Origin: Streptomyces sp. ISL-94 | Lineage (GTDB): Bacteria; Actinomycetota; Actinomycetes; Streptomycetales; Streptomycetaceae | Assembly (NCBI RefSeq): GCF_018614075.1 | Contig: NZ_JAGGOZ010000004.1 | Coordinates: 1 to 55,253, forward strand | Reading direction: 5' to 3' | DNA length: 55,253 nucleotides | In this document: positions 35,242 through 44,957 of the stretch, piece after piece | How the letters are laid out: every line of letters begins with the position of its first letter | Position numbering within the stretch: position 1 is the stretch's first letter | Position numbers and translations under genes: made by a program | The notes under the pieces: generated by a model | Database searches by the model: none | The model's input: only the letters and a program-made list of their open reading frames with translations | What the model was told of the DNA's origin: nothing

Positions 35242-36666
35242 GTGCCATTGGTCAAGACGTGGCAGCTCATCGCCGGGTCGGCCGTCTCCGGCCTGGCCCT
35301 GTCGGTGGCAGTGGTGGCCGCCTCCGGTCCATGGGACTCCGGCCAGCGTAAGGCCGAGCGGGACAGGGCCGCCTCCTGGGGCCGTACGGGTGGCGCAGAT
35401 CACGGCGCGGAGGCGCTGCCGCAGGCCGCGCCCAGCGCTCCCGGAGTGCTCGGGGCCGTCGGGCCGGGCGTCCCGCGCGGGCAGGCCGCGGTCGCCTCCG
35501 AGGGGCTCGCCGCCGTGCTGACGCCCCTGCTCGCCGATCCCGCGCTCGGCACGGTGCGCACCGCCTCCGTCGTCGACACCGCCACCGGCGAGGTGCTGTA
35601 CGAGTCCGGGGCGGGGGAGGCGATGACCCCCGCCTCCACTGTCAAGATCGCCACCGCTGCGGCGGCACTGGCCGCGCTGGGGCCGGAGCACCGGATCAAG
35701 ACCACCGTCACGTCGGGCGCCGGCCCCGGGCAGATCGTCCTCGTCGGGGGCGGTGATCCTTCCCTGACCGCCAAGAAGAAGAGTCCGGCCGGGTCCGGCG
35801 GCAGCCTCGTCGCGCTCGCCGCCGACACTGCGCAGGTACTGAAGGCCGCCGGGACCGGCAGCGTGACGCTGGGGTACGACGACAGCCTCTACAGCGGCCC
35901 CGCCCGCCATCCGATCGGCGACAACCCCAACATCGCCCTCGTGACCGCCCTGGCCGCCGACGAGGGGCGCCCGGACGACTCCACCTCCGGGCCCGTCGAA
36001 CGGACCGAGGACCCCTCCCAGGCCGCCGCCCGGGCCTTCGCCGCCCTGTTGGCGGAGCGCGGGGTCAAGGTCAGCGGCGAACCCGTACGGGCGAAGGCCC
36101 CCGCCGGTGCACGGCCGCTGGCCAGTACGCTCTCCACGCCGCTGGCCGGGCTCGTCGAGCGGATGCTGACCAACAGCGACAACGACATCGCCGAGGCCCT
36201 CGCCCGGCAGACCGCCCTCGCCTCCGGGCAGCCCGCCAGTTTCGAGGGCGCCGAGAAGGCGGTGGGGGCCAAGCTCGCCGCTCTCGGTGTCGACACCGCC
36301 GGTTCGCGGTTCGCCGACGGCAGCGGACTCAACCGCGCCGACAAGGTCAGCGCGGGCCTGCTGACCGGGCTCCTCGCCAGGGCCGCCGATCCCCAGCACC
36401 CCGAGCTCCGGCCGGTCCTGACCGGACTGCCCGTCGCCGGATTCAGCGGGACCCTGCGCACCCGCAACGCCGGCACCTCTCCGGCCGCCGGCCTGCTCCG
36501 GGCCAAGACCGGCACCCTGACCGGGGTCAATTCGCTGGCGGGGACGGTGGTGGACCCGTCCGGGAGGCTCCTCGCCTTTGCCTTCCTGACCGCGAACAGC
36601 GCCGACGGCCCGGCTGCCGAGAAGCGCCTCGACAAGCTGGCCGCCGCTGTCGCGGGCACTCCGTAG
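35242..36666 (+). CDS. dacB: D-alanyl-D-alanine carboxypeptidase/endopeptidase (PBP4, class C)
   Basis: A 474-residue exported peptidase from GTG 35242, with an N-terminal signal or anchor helix (LIAGSAVSGLALSVAVVAA). Penicillin-binding motifs are complete: SxxK at Ser132-Lys135 (ASTVKIA), SDN in LTNSDNDIAEA, and KTG in LRAKTGTLTG. It trims or cleaves peptidoglycan cross-links outside the membrane. The next gene follows after 38 bp and may share its transcript. Confidence 0.93.
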   Translation: MPLVKTWQLIAGSAVSGLALSVAVVAASGPWDSGQRKAERDRAASWGRTGGADHGAEALPQAAPSAPGVLGAVGPGVPRGQAAVASEGLAAVLTPLLADPALGTVRTASVVDTATGEVLYESGAGEAMTPASTVKIATAAAALAALGPEHRIKTTVTSGAGPGQIVLVGGGDPSLTAKKKSPAGSGGSLVALAADTAQVLKAAGTGSVTLGYDDSLYSGPARHPIGDNPNIALVTALAADEGRPDDSTSGPVERTEDPSQAAARAFAALLAERGVKVSGEPVRAKAPAGARPLASTLSTPLAGLVERMLTNSDNDIAEALARQTALASGQPASFEGAEKAVGAKLAALGVDTAGSRFADGSGLNRADKVSAGLLTGLLARAADPQHPELRPVLTGLPVAGFSGTLRTRNAGTSPAAGLLRAKTGTLTGVNSLAGTVVDPSGRLLAFAFLTANSADGPAAEKRLDKLAAAVAGTP

Positions 36667-36704
36667 GGGGTCCGCGAAAGCGCTGGTCCACGTACGGTTG
36701 ACGC

Positions 36705-37856
36705 ATGACGAGCATCAGTGGTGCGGAGATGGTCGACTGGAACCTCGCGGTGGCGACCGCGACCCGACTGGTGCGGCCCGGCCCGGAGGTCAGCCGGGAC
36801 GAGGCCCGGGCCGTCGTCGCGGAGCTGCGCAGGCACGCCAGGACCTCGGAACGGCACGTGCGCGAGTTCACCCGGATGGTCCCGGAAGGGGCAGCCGTCA
36901 ACGACACCCCCGTCCTGGTCGTCGACCGGGCCGGCTGGGTCAAGGCCAATGTGGCCGGCTTCCGCGAGCTGCTCCAGCCGCTCCTCGGCAAGCTGCTGGA
37001 CCGCCGCGCGGGCACCCCCGGCGGGGCCGTCCTCAGCGCGGTCGGCGGCAAGGTCACCGGCGTCGAGCTGGGCATGCTGCTGAGCTTCCTGGCCTCCCGG
37101 GTCCTGGGACAGTACGAGACCTTCGCGCCGGTCTCCCGCGATCTGCCGGGCTCCGGCTCGGGCTCCGGCGGCGGCCGGCTGCTGCTGGTCGCGCCCAACA
37201 TCGTGCACGTCGAGCGCGAGCTGGAGGTGAACCCGCACGACTTCCGGCTGTGGGTGTGCCTGCACGAGGAGACGCACCGTACCCAGTTCACGGCCGTCCC
37301 GTGGCTCCGCGACCACCTGGAGGGCGAAATCCAGACGTTCCTCCGCGCCACCGAAGTGGACCCGATGACCGTCCTGGAGCGCCTGCGCGAGGCCGCCCAG
37401 TCCTTCGCGGGCGCCCGCCCCGACGCCGAGCGGGGCGACGAGGCCCGCTCCTTCGTCGAGATCGTGCAGACCCCCGAGCAGCGCGAGGTGCTGGCCCGCC
37501 TCACCGCAGTCATGTCCCTGCTGGAGGGCCACGCCGACTACGTCATGGACGGGGTCGGACCCGAGGTCGTGCCCTCGGTCGCCGAGATCCGGGAGAAGTT
37601 CCAGCAGCGCAGGGCCAGCGGGGCGGGGCGGCTCGACGCCGCGCTGCGCAAGCTGCTGGGCCTGGACGCGAAGCTGCGGCAGTACGAAAACGGGGAGCGG
37701 TTCGTGCGCGCCGTCGTCGACCAGGTGGGGATGGACGGCTTCAACCGGGTGTGGACCTCCCCGAACACACTGCCGACCAAGGCCGAGATCGCCAGGCCCG
37801 CGGACTGGGTGGCCCGGGTCCACCGCAAGGGGAGCGAAGAGAGCGAACGAGGGTGA
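36705..37856 (+). CDS. zinc-dependent metalloprotease, DUF2342 family
   Basis: A 383-residue protein often annotated as coenzyme F420 biosynthesis-associated. Zinc motif HEETH within VCLHEETHRTQF, preceded by PNIVHVERE, and a distal LLEGHADYVMDGVG that may complete the site. No signal peptide, so it is probably cytoplasmic. The dacB-DUF2342-tilS-hpt-ftsH order is conserved in actinobacteria as I recall it. Natural substrate unknown. Confidence 0.88.
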   Translation: MTSISGAEMVDWNLAVATATRLVRPGPEVSRDEARAVVAELRRHARTSERHVREFTRMVPEGAAVNDTPVLVVDRAGWVKANVAGFRELLQPLLGKLLDRRAGTPGGAVLSAVGGKVTGVELGMLLSFLASRVLGQYETFAPVSRDLPGSGSGSGGGRLLLVAPNIVHVERELEVNPHDFRLWVCLHEETHRTQFTAVPWLRDHLEGEIQTFLRATEVDPMTVLERLREAAQSFAGARPDAERGDEARSFVEIVQTPEQREVLARLTAVMSLLEGHADYVMDGVGPEVVPSVAEIREKFQQRRASGAGRLDAALRKLLGLDAKLRQYENGERFVRAVVDQVGMDGFNRVWTSPNTLPTKAEIARPADWVARVHRKGSEESERG

Positions 37857-38103
37857 CCCAGGGGGCGTAAACATGTCTCACTGGGGGAAGCAGCATCACC
37901 CGTCCGAGGGACCGTGGGCCGTGGAAGGGCGTGCGATGCTCGGGGAACGGCTCGGTTCTGTCACCATCGTCGCACTCTGAGTGACATCCCTGAGTGGCAT
38001 CCCTGAGTGACAGCCCCCGTCCGCGGGGGTACCGGGCACCACCCCCAGCGCACCACACCCCCAAAGCCTCCGAGGCATCCGAACTCATCGAAGGGCACCG
38101 GAC
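37857..38103. promoter_or_regulatory. upstream region of tilS with triple 13-bp repeat
   Basis: A 247-bp gap with three consecutive 13-bp units of type TGAGTGACATCCC at 37978-37990, 37991-38003 and 38004-38016 (one or two changes each). No gene is supported. The repeats could be a regulator site ahead of the tilS-hpt-ftsH genes or simple slippage. Confidence 0.6.
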
Positions 38104-39165
38104 ATGGGTCCCCATCCTGCGGTCGCGGCGATACGCCTGGCGGTCCGCCGCGTACTCCACGACGTCCTCACCGACCTCCCCGACCTCCACCGGACTCCGT
38201 CCGGGGGTGCCCCCTGCGCCGAGCCTCGCACCGGCGCCGGGAACCCGCCACTCGTCCTCGTCGCCTGCTCCGGCGGCGCCGACTCCATGGCCCTCGCCTC
38301 GGCCCTCGCCTTCGAGGCCCCCAAACTCGGCATCCGGGCCGGCGGCATCACCGTCGACCACGGCCTCCAGCCCGGCTCCGACCTGCGCGCCGCCGAGGTC
38401 GTCACCCGCATGACCGCCCTCCGCCTCGACCCGGTGGAGTCCGTCGCCGTGCGCGTCGGCCGGGAAGGCGGACCCGAGGCCGCCGCCCGCGATGCCCGCT
38501 ACGGGGCTCTGGACGAGGCCGCCGACCGGCTGGGCGCCGCCGCCGTGCTGCTCGGCCACACCCGGGACGATCAAGCGGAAACCGTCCTGCTGGGCCTCGC
38601 CCGCGGCTCCGGCATCCGCTCGCTGTCCGGCATGGCGGAAGTGTCCGGCGGCCCCGGCCGCAGCCACCGCTACCGCCGCCCGTTCCTCCAGGTCGACCGG
38701 CAGACCGCCCGCAAGGCCTGCATGGTCCAGTCCCTCCCCGTCTGGGACGACCCGCACAACATGGACCCCGCCTACACCCGCTCCCGCCTGCGCCACGAGG
38801 GACTGCCCGCCCTGGAGAAGGCGCTGGGCAAGGGGGTCGTCGAGGCGCTCGCCCGCACCGCCCAGCTCTCGCGCGACGACGCCGACGCCCTCGACGCCTG
38901 GGCCGCCGAGGCGGAGACCGGCGTACGGGACGAGGACGGCCGCCTGGAGTGCGCCAAGCTGTACGCCCTGCCCCCGGCCGTCCGCCGCCGGGTGCTGCGC
39001 CGCGCCGTGGTCGCCGCCGGCTCCCCCGCAGGCTCCCTTTTCGCCCGCCACATCGAGGAAGTCGACCGCCTCATCACCGGATGGCGCGGTCAGGGCGCCA
39101 TCAACCTGCCCGGCCGGGTCGAGGCCCAGCGGCAGGGTGGCAGACTTGTCATTCGGCAGGGCTGA
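38104..39165 (+). CDS. tilS: tRNA(Ile)-lysidine synthetase
   Basis: A 353-residue PP-loop ATPase that attaches lysine to C34 of tRNA-Ile2 so that it reads AUA. The P-loop SGGADSMAL (about 56-64), [30 protein letters not shown] and RPFLQVDR are all present. Length fits the short actinobacterial form. It is 65 bp upstream of hpt, a conserved pairing. Confidence 0.95.
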   Translation: MGPHPAVAAIRLAVRRVLHDVLTDLPDLHRTPSGGAPCAEPRTGAGNPPLVLVACSGGADSMALASALAFEAPKLGIRAGGITVDHGLQPGSDLRAAEVVTRMTALRLDPVESVAVRVGREGGPEAAARDARYGALDEAADRLGAAAVLLGHTRDDQAETVLLGLARGSGIRSLSGMAEVSGGPGRSHRYRRPFLQVDRQTARKACMVQSLPVWDDPHNMDPAYTRSRLRHEGLPALEKALGKGVVEALARTAQLSRDDADALDAWAAEAETGVRDEDGRLECAKLYALPPAVRRRVLRRAVVAAGSPAGSLFARHIEEVDRLITGWRGQGAINLPGRVEAQRQGGRLVIRQG

Positions 39166-39230
39166 TTGGTGCTGAAACACGGCTGAGTCCTCCGGGGGCA
39201 CCCCCGGAGCCCCGGCCGACAACGAAAGTG

Positions 39231-39791
39231 ATGCGGGTGGACGAGAAGGACATGGGCAACGACCTCCAGTCGGTGCTCATCACCAAGGAAGAGATCGACG
39301 CGAAGCTGGCCGAGCTGGCCGCGAAGATCGACGCGGAGTACGCGGGCAAGGACCTGCTCATCGTCGGTGTGCTCAAGGGTGCCGTGATGGTGATGGCGGA
39401 CCTGGCGCGCGCCTTGTCCACCCCGCTCACCATGGACTGGATGGCGGTGTCCTCGTACGGCGCCGGGACGCAGTCCTCCGGCGTGGTGCGGATCCTCAAG
39501 GACCTGGACACCGACATCAAGGACAAGCACGTCCTGATCGTCGAGGACATCATCGACTCCGGTCTCACGCTGTCCTGGCTGCTGTCGAACCTGGGCTCGC
39601 GCCAGCCGGCCTCGATCGAGGTCGTCACGCTGCTGCGCAAGCCCGACGCGGCGAAGGTCGCGATCGACGTGAAGTGGGTCGGCTTCGACATCCCGAACGA
39701 GTTCGTCGTGGGCTACGGCCTCGACTACGCGGAGAAGTACCGCAACCTGCCGTTCGTCGGCACGCTCGCCCCGCACGTCTACGGCGGCTGA
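39231..39791 (+). CDS. hpt: hypoxanthine phosphoribosyltransferase
   Basis: A 186-residue purine-salvage enzyme converting hypoxanthine or guanine plus PRPP to IMP or GMP. The PRPP loop [11 protein letters not shown] (about 104-114), [14 protein letters not shown] and [18 protein letters not shown] are typical. ATG 39231 is used; GTG 39237 and ATG 39252 are also in frame, and the last has AAGG very close upstream, so the N-terminus is uncertain by up to seven residues. Confidence 0.96.
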   Translation: MRVDEKDMGNDLQSVLITKEEIDAKLAELAAKIDAEYAGKDLLIVGVLKGAVMVMADLARALSTPLTMDWMAVSSYGAGTQSSGVVRILKDLDTDIKDKHVLIVEDIIDSGLTLSWLLSNLGSRQPASIEVVTLLRKPDAAKVAIDVKWVGFDIPNEFVVGYGLDYAEKYRNLPFVGTLAPHVYGG

Positions 39792-39994
39792 TCCCGCTCC
39801 CGTCCCCGGGAACCCCGTGAAGGCTCGGGGAACCTGGGGGCGATTCCCGCCGTTGAAGCAGGGGAAGGCGGGTCTGTCAGCCGTCCCACGAGGCCGCGGG
39901 TGACAATACAGGGGTACATTCCGAAGAACAGTCTTTACTCACAGCAGCATTTACCTACGGGCAGGAGGGACGGGGTGCCTGGCGCCCCGTATGG
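39792..39994. promoter_or_regulatory. upstream region of ftsH
   Basis: A 203-bp gap. CCCCG/CGGGG-type complementary sequence around 39818-39832 may terminate hpt. The AT-richer stretch 39905-39960 probably contains the ftsH promoter. AGGAGG at 39963-39968 is too far from the ATG at 39995 to be its RBS. Confidence 0.4.
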
Positions 39995-42025
39995 ATGGAC
40001 GTGAAGCGATACTTCCGTGGGCCGGTCATGTGGATCGTGCTGGCCGTCCTCGCCGTGGTCGTGTTGATGAATGTCGTCGGCTCCGGCGGCGGCTACAAGT
40101 CGGTGGACACCAGCGAGGTCATCAAGGCGATCAACAGTGGCCAGGTGGAGACAGCGAAGCTGACCACCGGCGACAGCCAGATGATCAAGATCGAGCTGAG
40201 CCAAGGCCAGAAGCTCGGCAAGCACGACGGCACCAAGTTCCAGGCCAACTACATCGGGGATCAGGGCGTCCAGCTCGCCCAGAACCTCCAGACCAAGTAC
40301 GAAGCCGGTCAGATCCCGGACGGATACTCCGTCACTCCGGACAAGACCAGCCCGTTCCTGAGCGTGCTGCTTTCGCTCCTGCCCTTCGTCCTCATCGTCG
40401 TTGTCTTCCTGTTCCTGATGAACCAGATGCAGGGCGGCGGCTCCCGAGTCATGAACTTCGGGAAGTCCAAGGCCAAGCTCATCACCAAGGACACCCCGAA
40501 GACGACGTTCGCCGATGTCGCGGGCGCGGACGAGGCCGTCGAGGAACTCCACGAGATCAAGGAGTTCCTCCAGGAGCCGGCGAAGTTCCAGGCCGTCGGC
40601 GCCAAGATCCCCAAGGGCGTGCTGCTCTACGGCCCGCCCGGCACCGGTAAGACCCTGCTCGCGCGTGCCGTCGCGGGCGAGGCCGGTGTTCCCTTCTACT
40701 CGATCTCCGGTTCCGACTTCGTCGAGATGTTCGTCGGTGTCGGTGCCTCGCGTGTCCGAGACCTGTTCGAGCAGGCCAAGGCCAACGCCCCGGCGATCGT
40801 CTTCGTCGACGAGATCGACGCCGTCGGCCGGCACCGCGGTGCGGGTCTCGGCGGCGGTCACGACGAGCGCGAGCAGACCCTCAACCAGCTGCTGGTCGAG
40901 ATGGACGGCTTCGACGTGAAGGGCGGCGTCATCCTGATCGCCGCCACGAACCGTCCGGACATCCTCGACCCGGCGCTCCTGCGCCCCGGCCGCTTCGACC
41001 GGCAGATCGCCGTCGACCGTCCGGACATGCAGGGCCGTCTGGAGATCCTCAAGGTCCACCAGAAGGGCAAGCCGGTCGCTCCGGACGTCGACCTGGGCGC
41101 GGTTGCCCGTCGTACGCCCGGCTTCACCGGTGCCGATCTCTCCAACGTCCTGAACGAGGCCGCGCTGCTCACGGCCCGCTCGGACAAGAAGCTGGTCGAC
41201 AACCACGCCCTGGACGAGGCGATCGACCGCGTCGTGGCGGGCCCGCAGAAGCGGACCCGGATCATGTCGGACCGGGAAAAGAAGATCACCGCGTACCACG
41301 AGGGCGGACACGCCCTGGTCGCGGCGGCCTCCCCGAACTCCGACCCGGTCCACAAGATCACGATCCTGTCCCGCGGCCGGGCCCTGGGCTACACCATGGT
41401 CCTGCCCGACGAGGACAGGTACTCGACCACGCGCAACGAGATGCTCGACCAGCTGGCGTACATGCTGGGCGGGCGCGCGGCCGAGGAGCTGGTCTTCCAC
41501 GACCCGACCACGGGCGCGGCGAACGACATCGAGAAGGCCACGGCAACGGCCCGCGCGATGGTCACCCAGTACGGCATGACCGAGCGGCTGGGCGCGATCA
41601 AGTTCGGCGGCGACAACACTGAGCCGTTCCTGGGGCGCGAGATGGCGCACCCGCGGGACTACTCGGAAGAGGTCGCGGCGCTGGTCGACGAAGAGGTCAA
41701 GAAGCTCATCGAGACCGCGCACAACGAGGCCTGGGAGATCCTCGTCGAGAACCGCGACGTCCTCGACAACCTGGTCCTCGCGCTGCTGGAGAAGGAAACG
41801 CTGAACAAGGAGCAGATCGCCGAGATCTTCTCCACGATCGTGAAGCGTCCGGCCCGCCCCGCGTGGACCGGCTCCTCCCGCCGCACCCCCTCCACCCGTC
41901 CGCCGGTGCTCTCTCCCAAGGAGCTCCAGCTGACGAACTCCGCCAACGGAACCTCGGCTGCGGCCCAGGCCGCCGTCTCGGTGGAGAAGGCCCCGGAGGC
42001 CGCCCCGGAGGACCGCGCGGAGTAG
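39995..42025 (+). CDS. ftsH: ATP-dependent zinc metalloprotease FtsH
   Basis: A 676-residue membrane protease that degrades misassembled membrane proteins and short-lived regulators. Two transmembrane helices (about 12-28 and 117-137) flank a short external domain. The AAA+ module has Walker A GPPGTGKT, Walker [10 protein letters not shown], and [11 protein letters not shown]. The protease domain carries HEGGH. The C-terminal tail (about 620-676) is Pro/Ser/Ala-rich. ATG 39995 lacks a good RBS; an overlapping out-of-frame ATG lies at 39991. Confidence 0.98.
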   Translation: MDVKRYFRGPVMWIVLAVLAVVVLMNVVGSGGGYKSVDTSEVIKAINSGQVETAKLTTGDSQMIKIELSQGQKLGKHDGTKFQANYIGDQGVQLAQNLQTKYEAGQIPDGYSVTPDKTSPFLSVLLSLLPFVLIVVVFLFLMNQMQGGGSRVMNFGKSKAKLITKDTPKTTFADVAGADEAVEELHEIKEFLQEPAKFQAVGAKIPKGVLLYGPPGTGKTLLARAVAGEAGVPFYSISGSDFVEMFVGVGASRVRDLFEQAKANAPAIVFVDEIDAVGRHRGAGLGGGHDEREQTLNQLLVEMDGFDVKGGVILIAATNRPDILDPALLRPGRFDRQIAVDRPDMQGRLEILKVHQKGKPVAPDVDLGAVARRTPGFTGADLSNVLNEAALLTARSDKKLVDNHALDEAIDRVVAGPQKRTRIMSDREKKITAYHEGGHALVAAASPNSDPVHKITILSRGRALGYTMVLPDEDRYSTTRNEMLDQLAYMLGGRAAEELVFHDPTTGAANDIEKATATARAMVTQYGMTERLGAIKFGGDNTEPFLGREMAHPRDYSEEVAALVDEEVKKLIETAHNEAWEILVENRDVLDNLVLALLEKETLNKEQIAEIFSTIVKRPARPAWTGSSRRTPSTRPPVLSPKELQLTNSANGTSAAAQAAVSVEKAPEAAPEDRAE

Positions 42026-42132
42026 TCCGCGCACAGGATCACCCGGAATGGATGCCGCGCCCCCCAGGTTCTAGCCTTGGGGGCGCGGCACTTTCACGTG
42101 CCCGTGGACGTGCACGAAGGAACGAGGATGAG

Positions 42133-42741
42133 ATGACCGACCCAGTGACCCTGACCGGTGGCGAGGGCACGATCGGCGAGTTCGACGAGAAGCGCGCCGA
42201 GGCGGCGATCCGCGAGCTCCTGATCGCGGTCGGCGAGGACCCGGACCGCGAGGGCCTGCTGGAGACCCCGGCGCGCGTGGCGCGGGCGTACAAGGAGATC
42301 CTGGCCGGACTGAGGCAGGAACCCGAGGAGGTGCTGACGACGACGTTCGACCTCGGGCACGACGAGATGATCCTGGTGAAGGACATTGAAATCGTAAGTT
42401 TGTGCGAACATCATCTGCTGCCGTTCCACGGAGTGGCCCACGTGGGTTACATCCCGGCCGAGTCCGGCAAGATCACCGGCCTGTCGAAGCTGGCCCGGCT
42501 GGTCGACGTGTATGCCCGCCGCCCGCAGGTGCAGGAACGGCTCACGACGCAGATAGCCAACTCGCTGATGCAGATTCTCGAAGCGCGCGGCGCCATCGTC
42601 GTCGTCGAGGCCGAGCACATGTGCATGTCGGTGCGCGGCATCCGCAAGCCCGGCGCGAAGACCCTCACTTCCGCCGTGCGCGGCCAGATGCGCGATCCCG
42701 CGACCCGCAGCGAGGCGATGAGCCTGATCGTGGCTCGCTAG
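42133..42741 (+). CDS. folE: GTP cyclohydrolase I
   Basis: A 202-residue enzyme converting GTP to 7,8-dihydroneopterin triphosphate, the first folate step. Zinc ligands are in [13 protein letters not shown] and EHMCMSVRG; the active-site segment [27 protein letters not shown] is complete. ATG 42133 follows GAGGATGAG. It is convergent with the minus-strand fol genes beyond DUF3180, so folate synthesis is split between two transcripts facing each other. Confidence 0.97.
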   Translation: MTDPVTLTGGEGTIGEFDEKRAEAAIRELLIAVGEDPDREGLLETPARVARAYKEILAGLRQEPEEVLTTTFDLGHDEMILVKDIEIVSLCEHHLLPFHGVAHVGYIPAESGKITGLSKLARLVDVYARRPQVQERLTTQIANSLMQILEARGAIVVVEAEHMCMSVRGIRKPGAKTLTSAVRGQMRDPATRSEAMSLIVAR

Positions 42742-42874
42742 TGCTGTGACCGCCTAGGTTCACCGGGTTGTTCACGCCGCAGGATCTACAGCTACCGCCT
42801 GGAGCCGTATTCCACCTTCCTTGTGTACGGCCACCTGCTGCGGGCCGACGGGTAGTGGGCACCAGGTGCCGCGC

Positions 42875-43363
42875 TCAGGCGCGGGCCTGGGCTTCCGGGG
42901 TGGTGTCGTCGCCCTCGGGAAGCTTCAGGACGTGTTCCAGGAAGAGGGCGGCGGCAATGACGGCCGCGCCCGCCAGGACCGAGAAGCCGGCGTACCAGGC
43001 CTGGTCGCGGCGGGCGGGGACGTCGAGGGAGTCCATCAGCAGGAAGACGCCCACGCCGCCGTAGGCGCCCGCGACGAGGGCCGCCACCAGGGCGCTGGCC
43101 TGGCCGAAGACCACCGCGCGGGCCGCCATCAGCGGCTCCACGCCTTTGGCGCCCGGGCGGCGCTCCCGCTGGGCCTTGAGGCGGGCCCGCATCGACAGGG
43201 CCGTCGCGAGGAGGATCGCCGCGATGGCGCCCAGGACGATGGGGGCGGCCAGCGGGACGCCCGGCAGGGTGCCGTACGCGTTCCACAGCCGGGCGGCGGC
43301 CCAGCACAGGACCCCCGCGACGACGAAGATCCCCGCCAGGACCGCAGGCCTCAGTTGCTTCAC
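42875..43363 (-). CDS. DUF3180 family membrane protein
   Basis: A 162-residue protein with four predicted transmembrane helices (about 7-25, 38-56, 82-105, 122-142) and short basic loops (RARLKAQRERRPG). It is the conserved DUF3180 protein found next to folK in actinobacteria. Function unknown; constant linkage to folate genes suggests co-expression, not necessarily a metabolic role. It ends the minus-strand folate operon. Confidence 0.9.
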   Translation of the reverse strand: MKQLRPAVLAGIFVVAGVLCWAAARLWNAYGTLPGVPLAAPIVLGAIAAILLATALSMRARLKAQRERRPGAKGVEPLMAARAVVFGQASALVAALVAGAYGGVGVFLLMDSLDVPARRDQAWYAGFSVLAGAAVIAAALFLEHVLKLPEGDDTTPEAQARA

Positions 43364-43417
43364 GTGCCCGTTCCCCGCTTTCCGCGCCGATCCGTCAGGC
43401 AGTCCACAGGGTAACGA

Positions 43418-44026
43418 CTACTCGGGGAGGCGGAGTTCCAGATCCGGGCGCGCCGTGACTCCGGTGAGGCCGATTCCGGCCAGGAGGTCGGCGACGGGGC
43501 CGCGGCCCGGGAGCTGGGCCTCCGGGTCGACGTCGTGCCAGGGGGCCAGCACGAAGGCGCGCTGGTGGGCGCGCGGGTGCGGGAGGGTGAGGACGGGGTC
43601 GTCGGAGACCACGTCGGCGTACGCGACGATGTCGACGTCGATCGTGCGCGGGCCCCAGCGCTCCTCGCGGACGCGGTCGAAGGCCTCTTCGATGGCGTGG
43701 CCGCGCTCCAGGAGCGAGGACGGGGGCAGGGTGGTCTTCACGGAGACGACCGCGTTGAAGTACGCGGGCTGCGAGCCGGGGTCGACGCCCCACGGCTCGG
43801 TCTCGTAGACGCGGGAGACGGCCTTGACCCGCAGGCCGGGGGTGTCGCCGAGGGCGTCGATGGCGCCCTGGAGGGTCTCCAGCCGGTTGCCGAGGTTCGC
43901 GCCGAGCGCGATGACGGCCCATTTGGGGTTGGAGAGAGTGACGTCCGCAGCGTCGACCGTTTCGACGACCGATGCGGGTACGGGCTGGACGGTGGGGTCG
44001 CTCTGGGCGCTCAGTCCGTTGTTCAT
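43418..44026 (-). CDS. folK: 6-hydroxymethyl-7,8-dihydropterin pyrophosphokinase
   Basis: A 202-residue kinase, with an N-terminal extension of about 35 residues before the core. Core motifs are VIALGANLGNRLETLQGAID, ETEPWG, ERWGPRTIDVDIV (the two metal-binding Asp) and LPHPRAHQRAFVLAP. It transfers pyrophosphate from ATP to hydroxymethyl-dihydropterin. ATG 44026 overlaps the folB stop by an ATGA, indicating translational coupling. Confidence 0.96.
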   Translation of the reverse strand: MNNGLSAQSDPTVQPVPASVVETVDAADVTLSNPKWAVIALGANLGNRLETLQGAIDALGDTPGLRVKAVSRVYETEPWGVDPGSQPAYFNAVVSVKTTLPPSSLLERGHAIEEAFDRVREERWGPRTIDVDIVAYADVVSDDPVLTLPHPRAHQRAFVLAPWHDVDPEAQLPGRGPVADLLAGIGLTGVTARPDLELRLPE

Positions 44027-44391
44027 GCGCGGCTCCGGGTGATCGTGATGGTCACGTCGTCGAAGGGGACGGTGATGGGCGCGTCCGGCTTGTGGACGAC
44101 GACCTCGACTTGCGCCACCGCTTCGTGCTTCAGGCACTGCTGGGCGATCCGCTCGGCGAGCGTCTCGATCAGGTCGACCGGCTCTCCTTGGACCACGTCG
44201 ACGACCTCCTCGGCGACGACCCCGTAGTGCACGGTCTTCGCCAGGTCGTCTCCGGCCGCCGCAGGGCGGGTGTCGAGGTGCAGCACGAGGTCGACGATGA
44301 AGGTCTGGCCTTCCTCGCGCTCCCGGGGGAAGACGCCGTGGTGCCCGCGAGCCTTGAGGCCGCGCAGCGCGACACGATCCACGCGAATCAC
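44023..44391 (-). CDS. folB: dihydroneopterin aldolase
   Basis: A 122-residue aldolase from GTG 44391. VALRGLKARGHHGVFPREREEGQTFIVDL has the catalytic Tyr/His region and Glu; VDLIETLAERIAQ holds the pterin-binding Glu; VHKPDAPI has the conserved Lys. It converts dihydroneopterin to 6-hydroxymethyl-dihydropterin, feeding FolK, whose start overlaps its stop. Confidence 0.96.
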   Translation of the reverse strand: MIRVDRVALRGLKARGHHGVFPREREEGQTFIVDLVLHLDTRPAAAGDDLAKTVHYGVVAEEVVDVVQGEPVDLIETLAERIAQQCLKHEAVAQVEVVVHKPDAPITVPFDDVTITITRSRA

Positions 44392-44513
44392 TCCTGCTTT
44401 CGTAGGTTCTTCCGGTCCCGGGGCTCCCCGGGGCCATGGGCCTACGCCGAGTGCGGTCGGCGTCGTCCGTCTTCGAATTTACCTGCGAAAACCCCGCGAC
44501 CCTGCCGGAGGGG

Positions 44514-44957
44514 TCAGGAGGCGTCGTCCTCCTCGTCCTCATCGGACTCCGTGAGGACGGGAGAACCGTGGTGGGACCACAGTCTCCAGCCCTCGGATGT
44601 GCGTCGGAACACATTCGTCGCGACGACCAGCTGGCCGACCAGCGGGCCGAGTTCCCCGCCGTCCTCGGCGGGCCCGCCGCTGAGGATGTTCTCCGTGCAC
44701 GTCACCAGCGCGGTGTCGCCTATGACGGCGACCTTGGTGTCGGTGAGGAAGAACTGGATGTAGTCCGTGTGGGACATGATCAGGGCGTACGAGCGCAGCA
44801 CCTCGCCGCGGCCGGACAGCACCGGCCAGCCGGGGTGCACGCAGGAGATCTCGTCTTCGAGCCAGAGCGCCGACAGCGTGTCGAAGTCCCCCCGCTCCAT
44901 GGCCTCGTAGAAGGCCGTGTTGACCTCTTCGACCGCTTCGATGTCGGTTCTGCTCAC
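44514..44957 (-). CDS. NTF2-like/SnoaL-like domain protein in the folate operon
   Basis: A 147-residue protein from GTG 44957 (AAGGAG 4 nt upstream), overlapping the folP stop by GTGA. The NTF2-like fold is recognisable: AFYEAMERGDFDTLSALW, CVHPGWPVLSGRGEVLRSY, and VVATNVFRRTSEGWRLWSHHGSP. The acidic tail is SDEDEEDD. Its place between folP and folB is conserved in Streptomyces. Role unknown; a small ketosteroid-isomerase-like enzyme or binding protein is possible, and a direct folate role is unproven. Confidence 0.88.
   Translation of the reverse strand: MSRTDIEAVEEVNTAFYEAMERGDFDTLSALWLEDEISCVHPGWPVLSGRGEVLRSYALIMSHTDYIQFFLTDTKVAVIGDTALVTCTENILSGGPAEDGGELGPLVGQLVVATNVFRRTSEGWRLWSHHGSPVLTESDEDEEDDAS

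Noticed and set aside
39963..39968. AGGAGG as the ftsH ribosome binding site
   Set aside because: It is about 26 nt from ATG 39995, too far, and no in-frame start lies at the right distance that preserves the known N-terminus.
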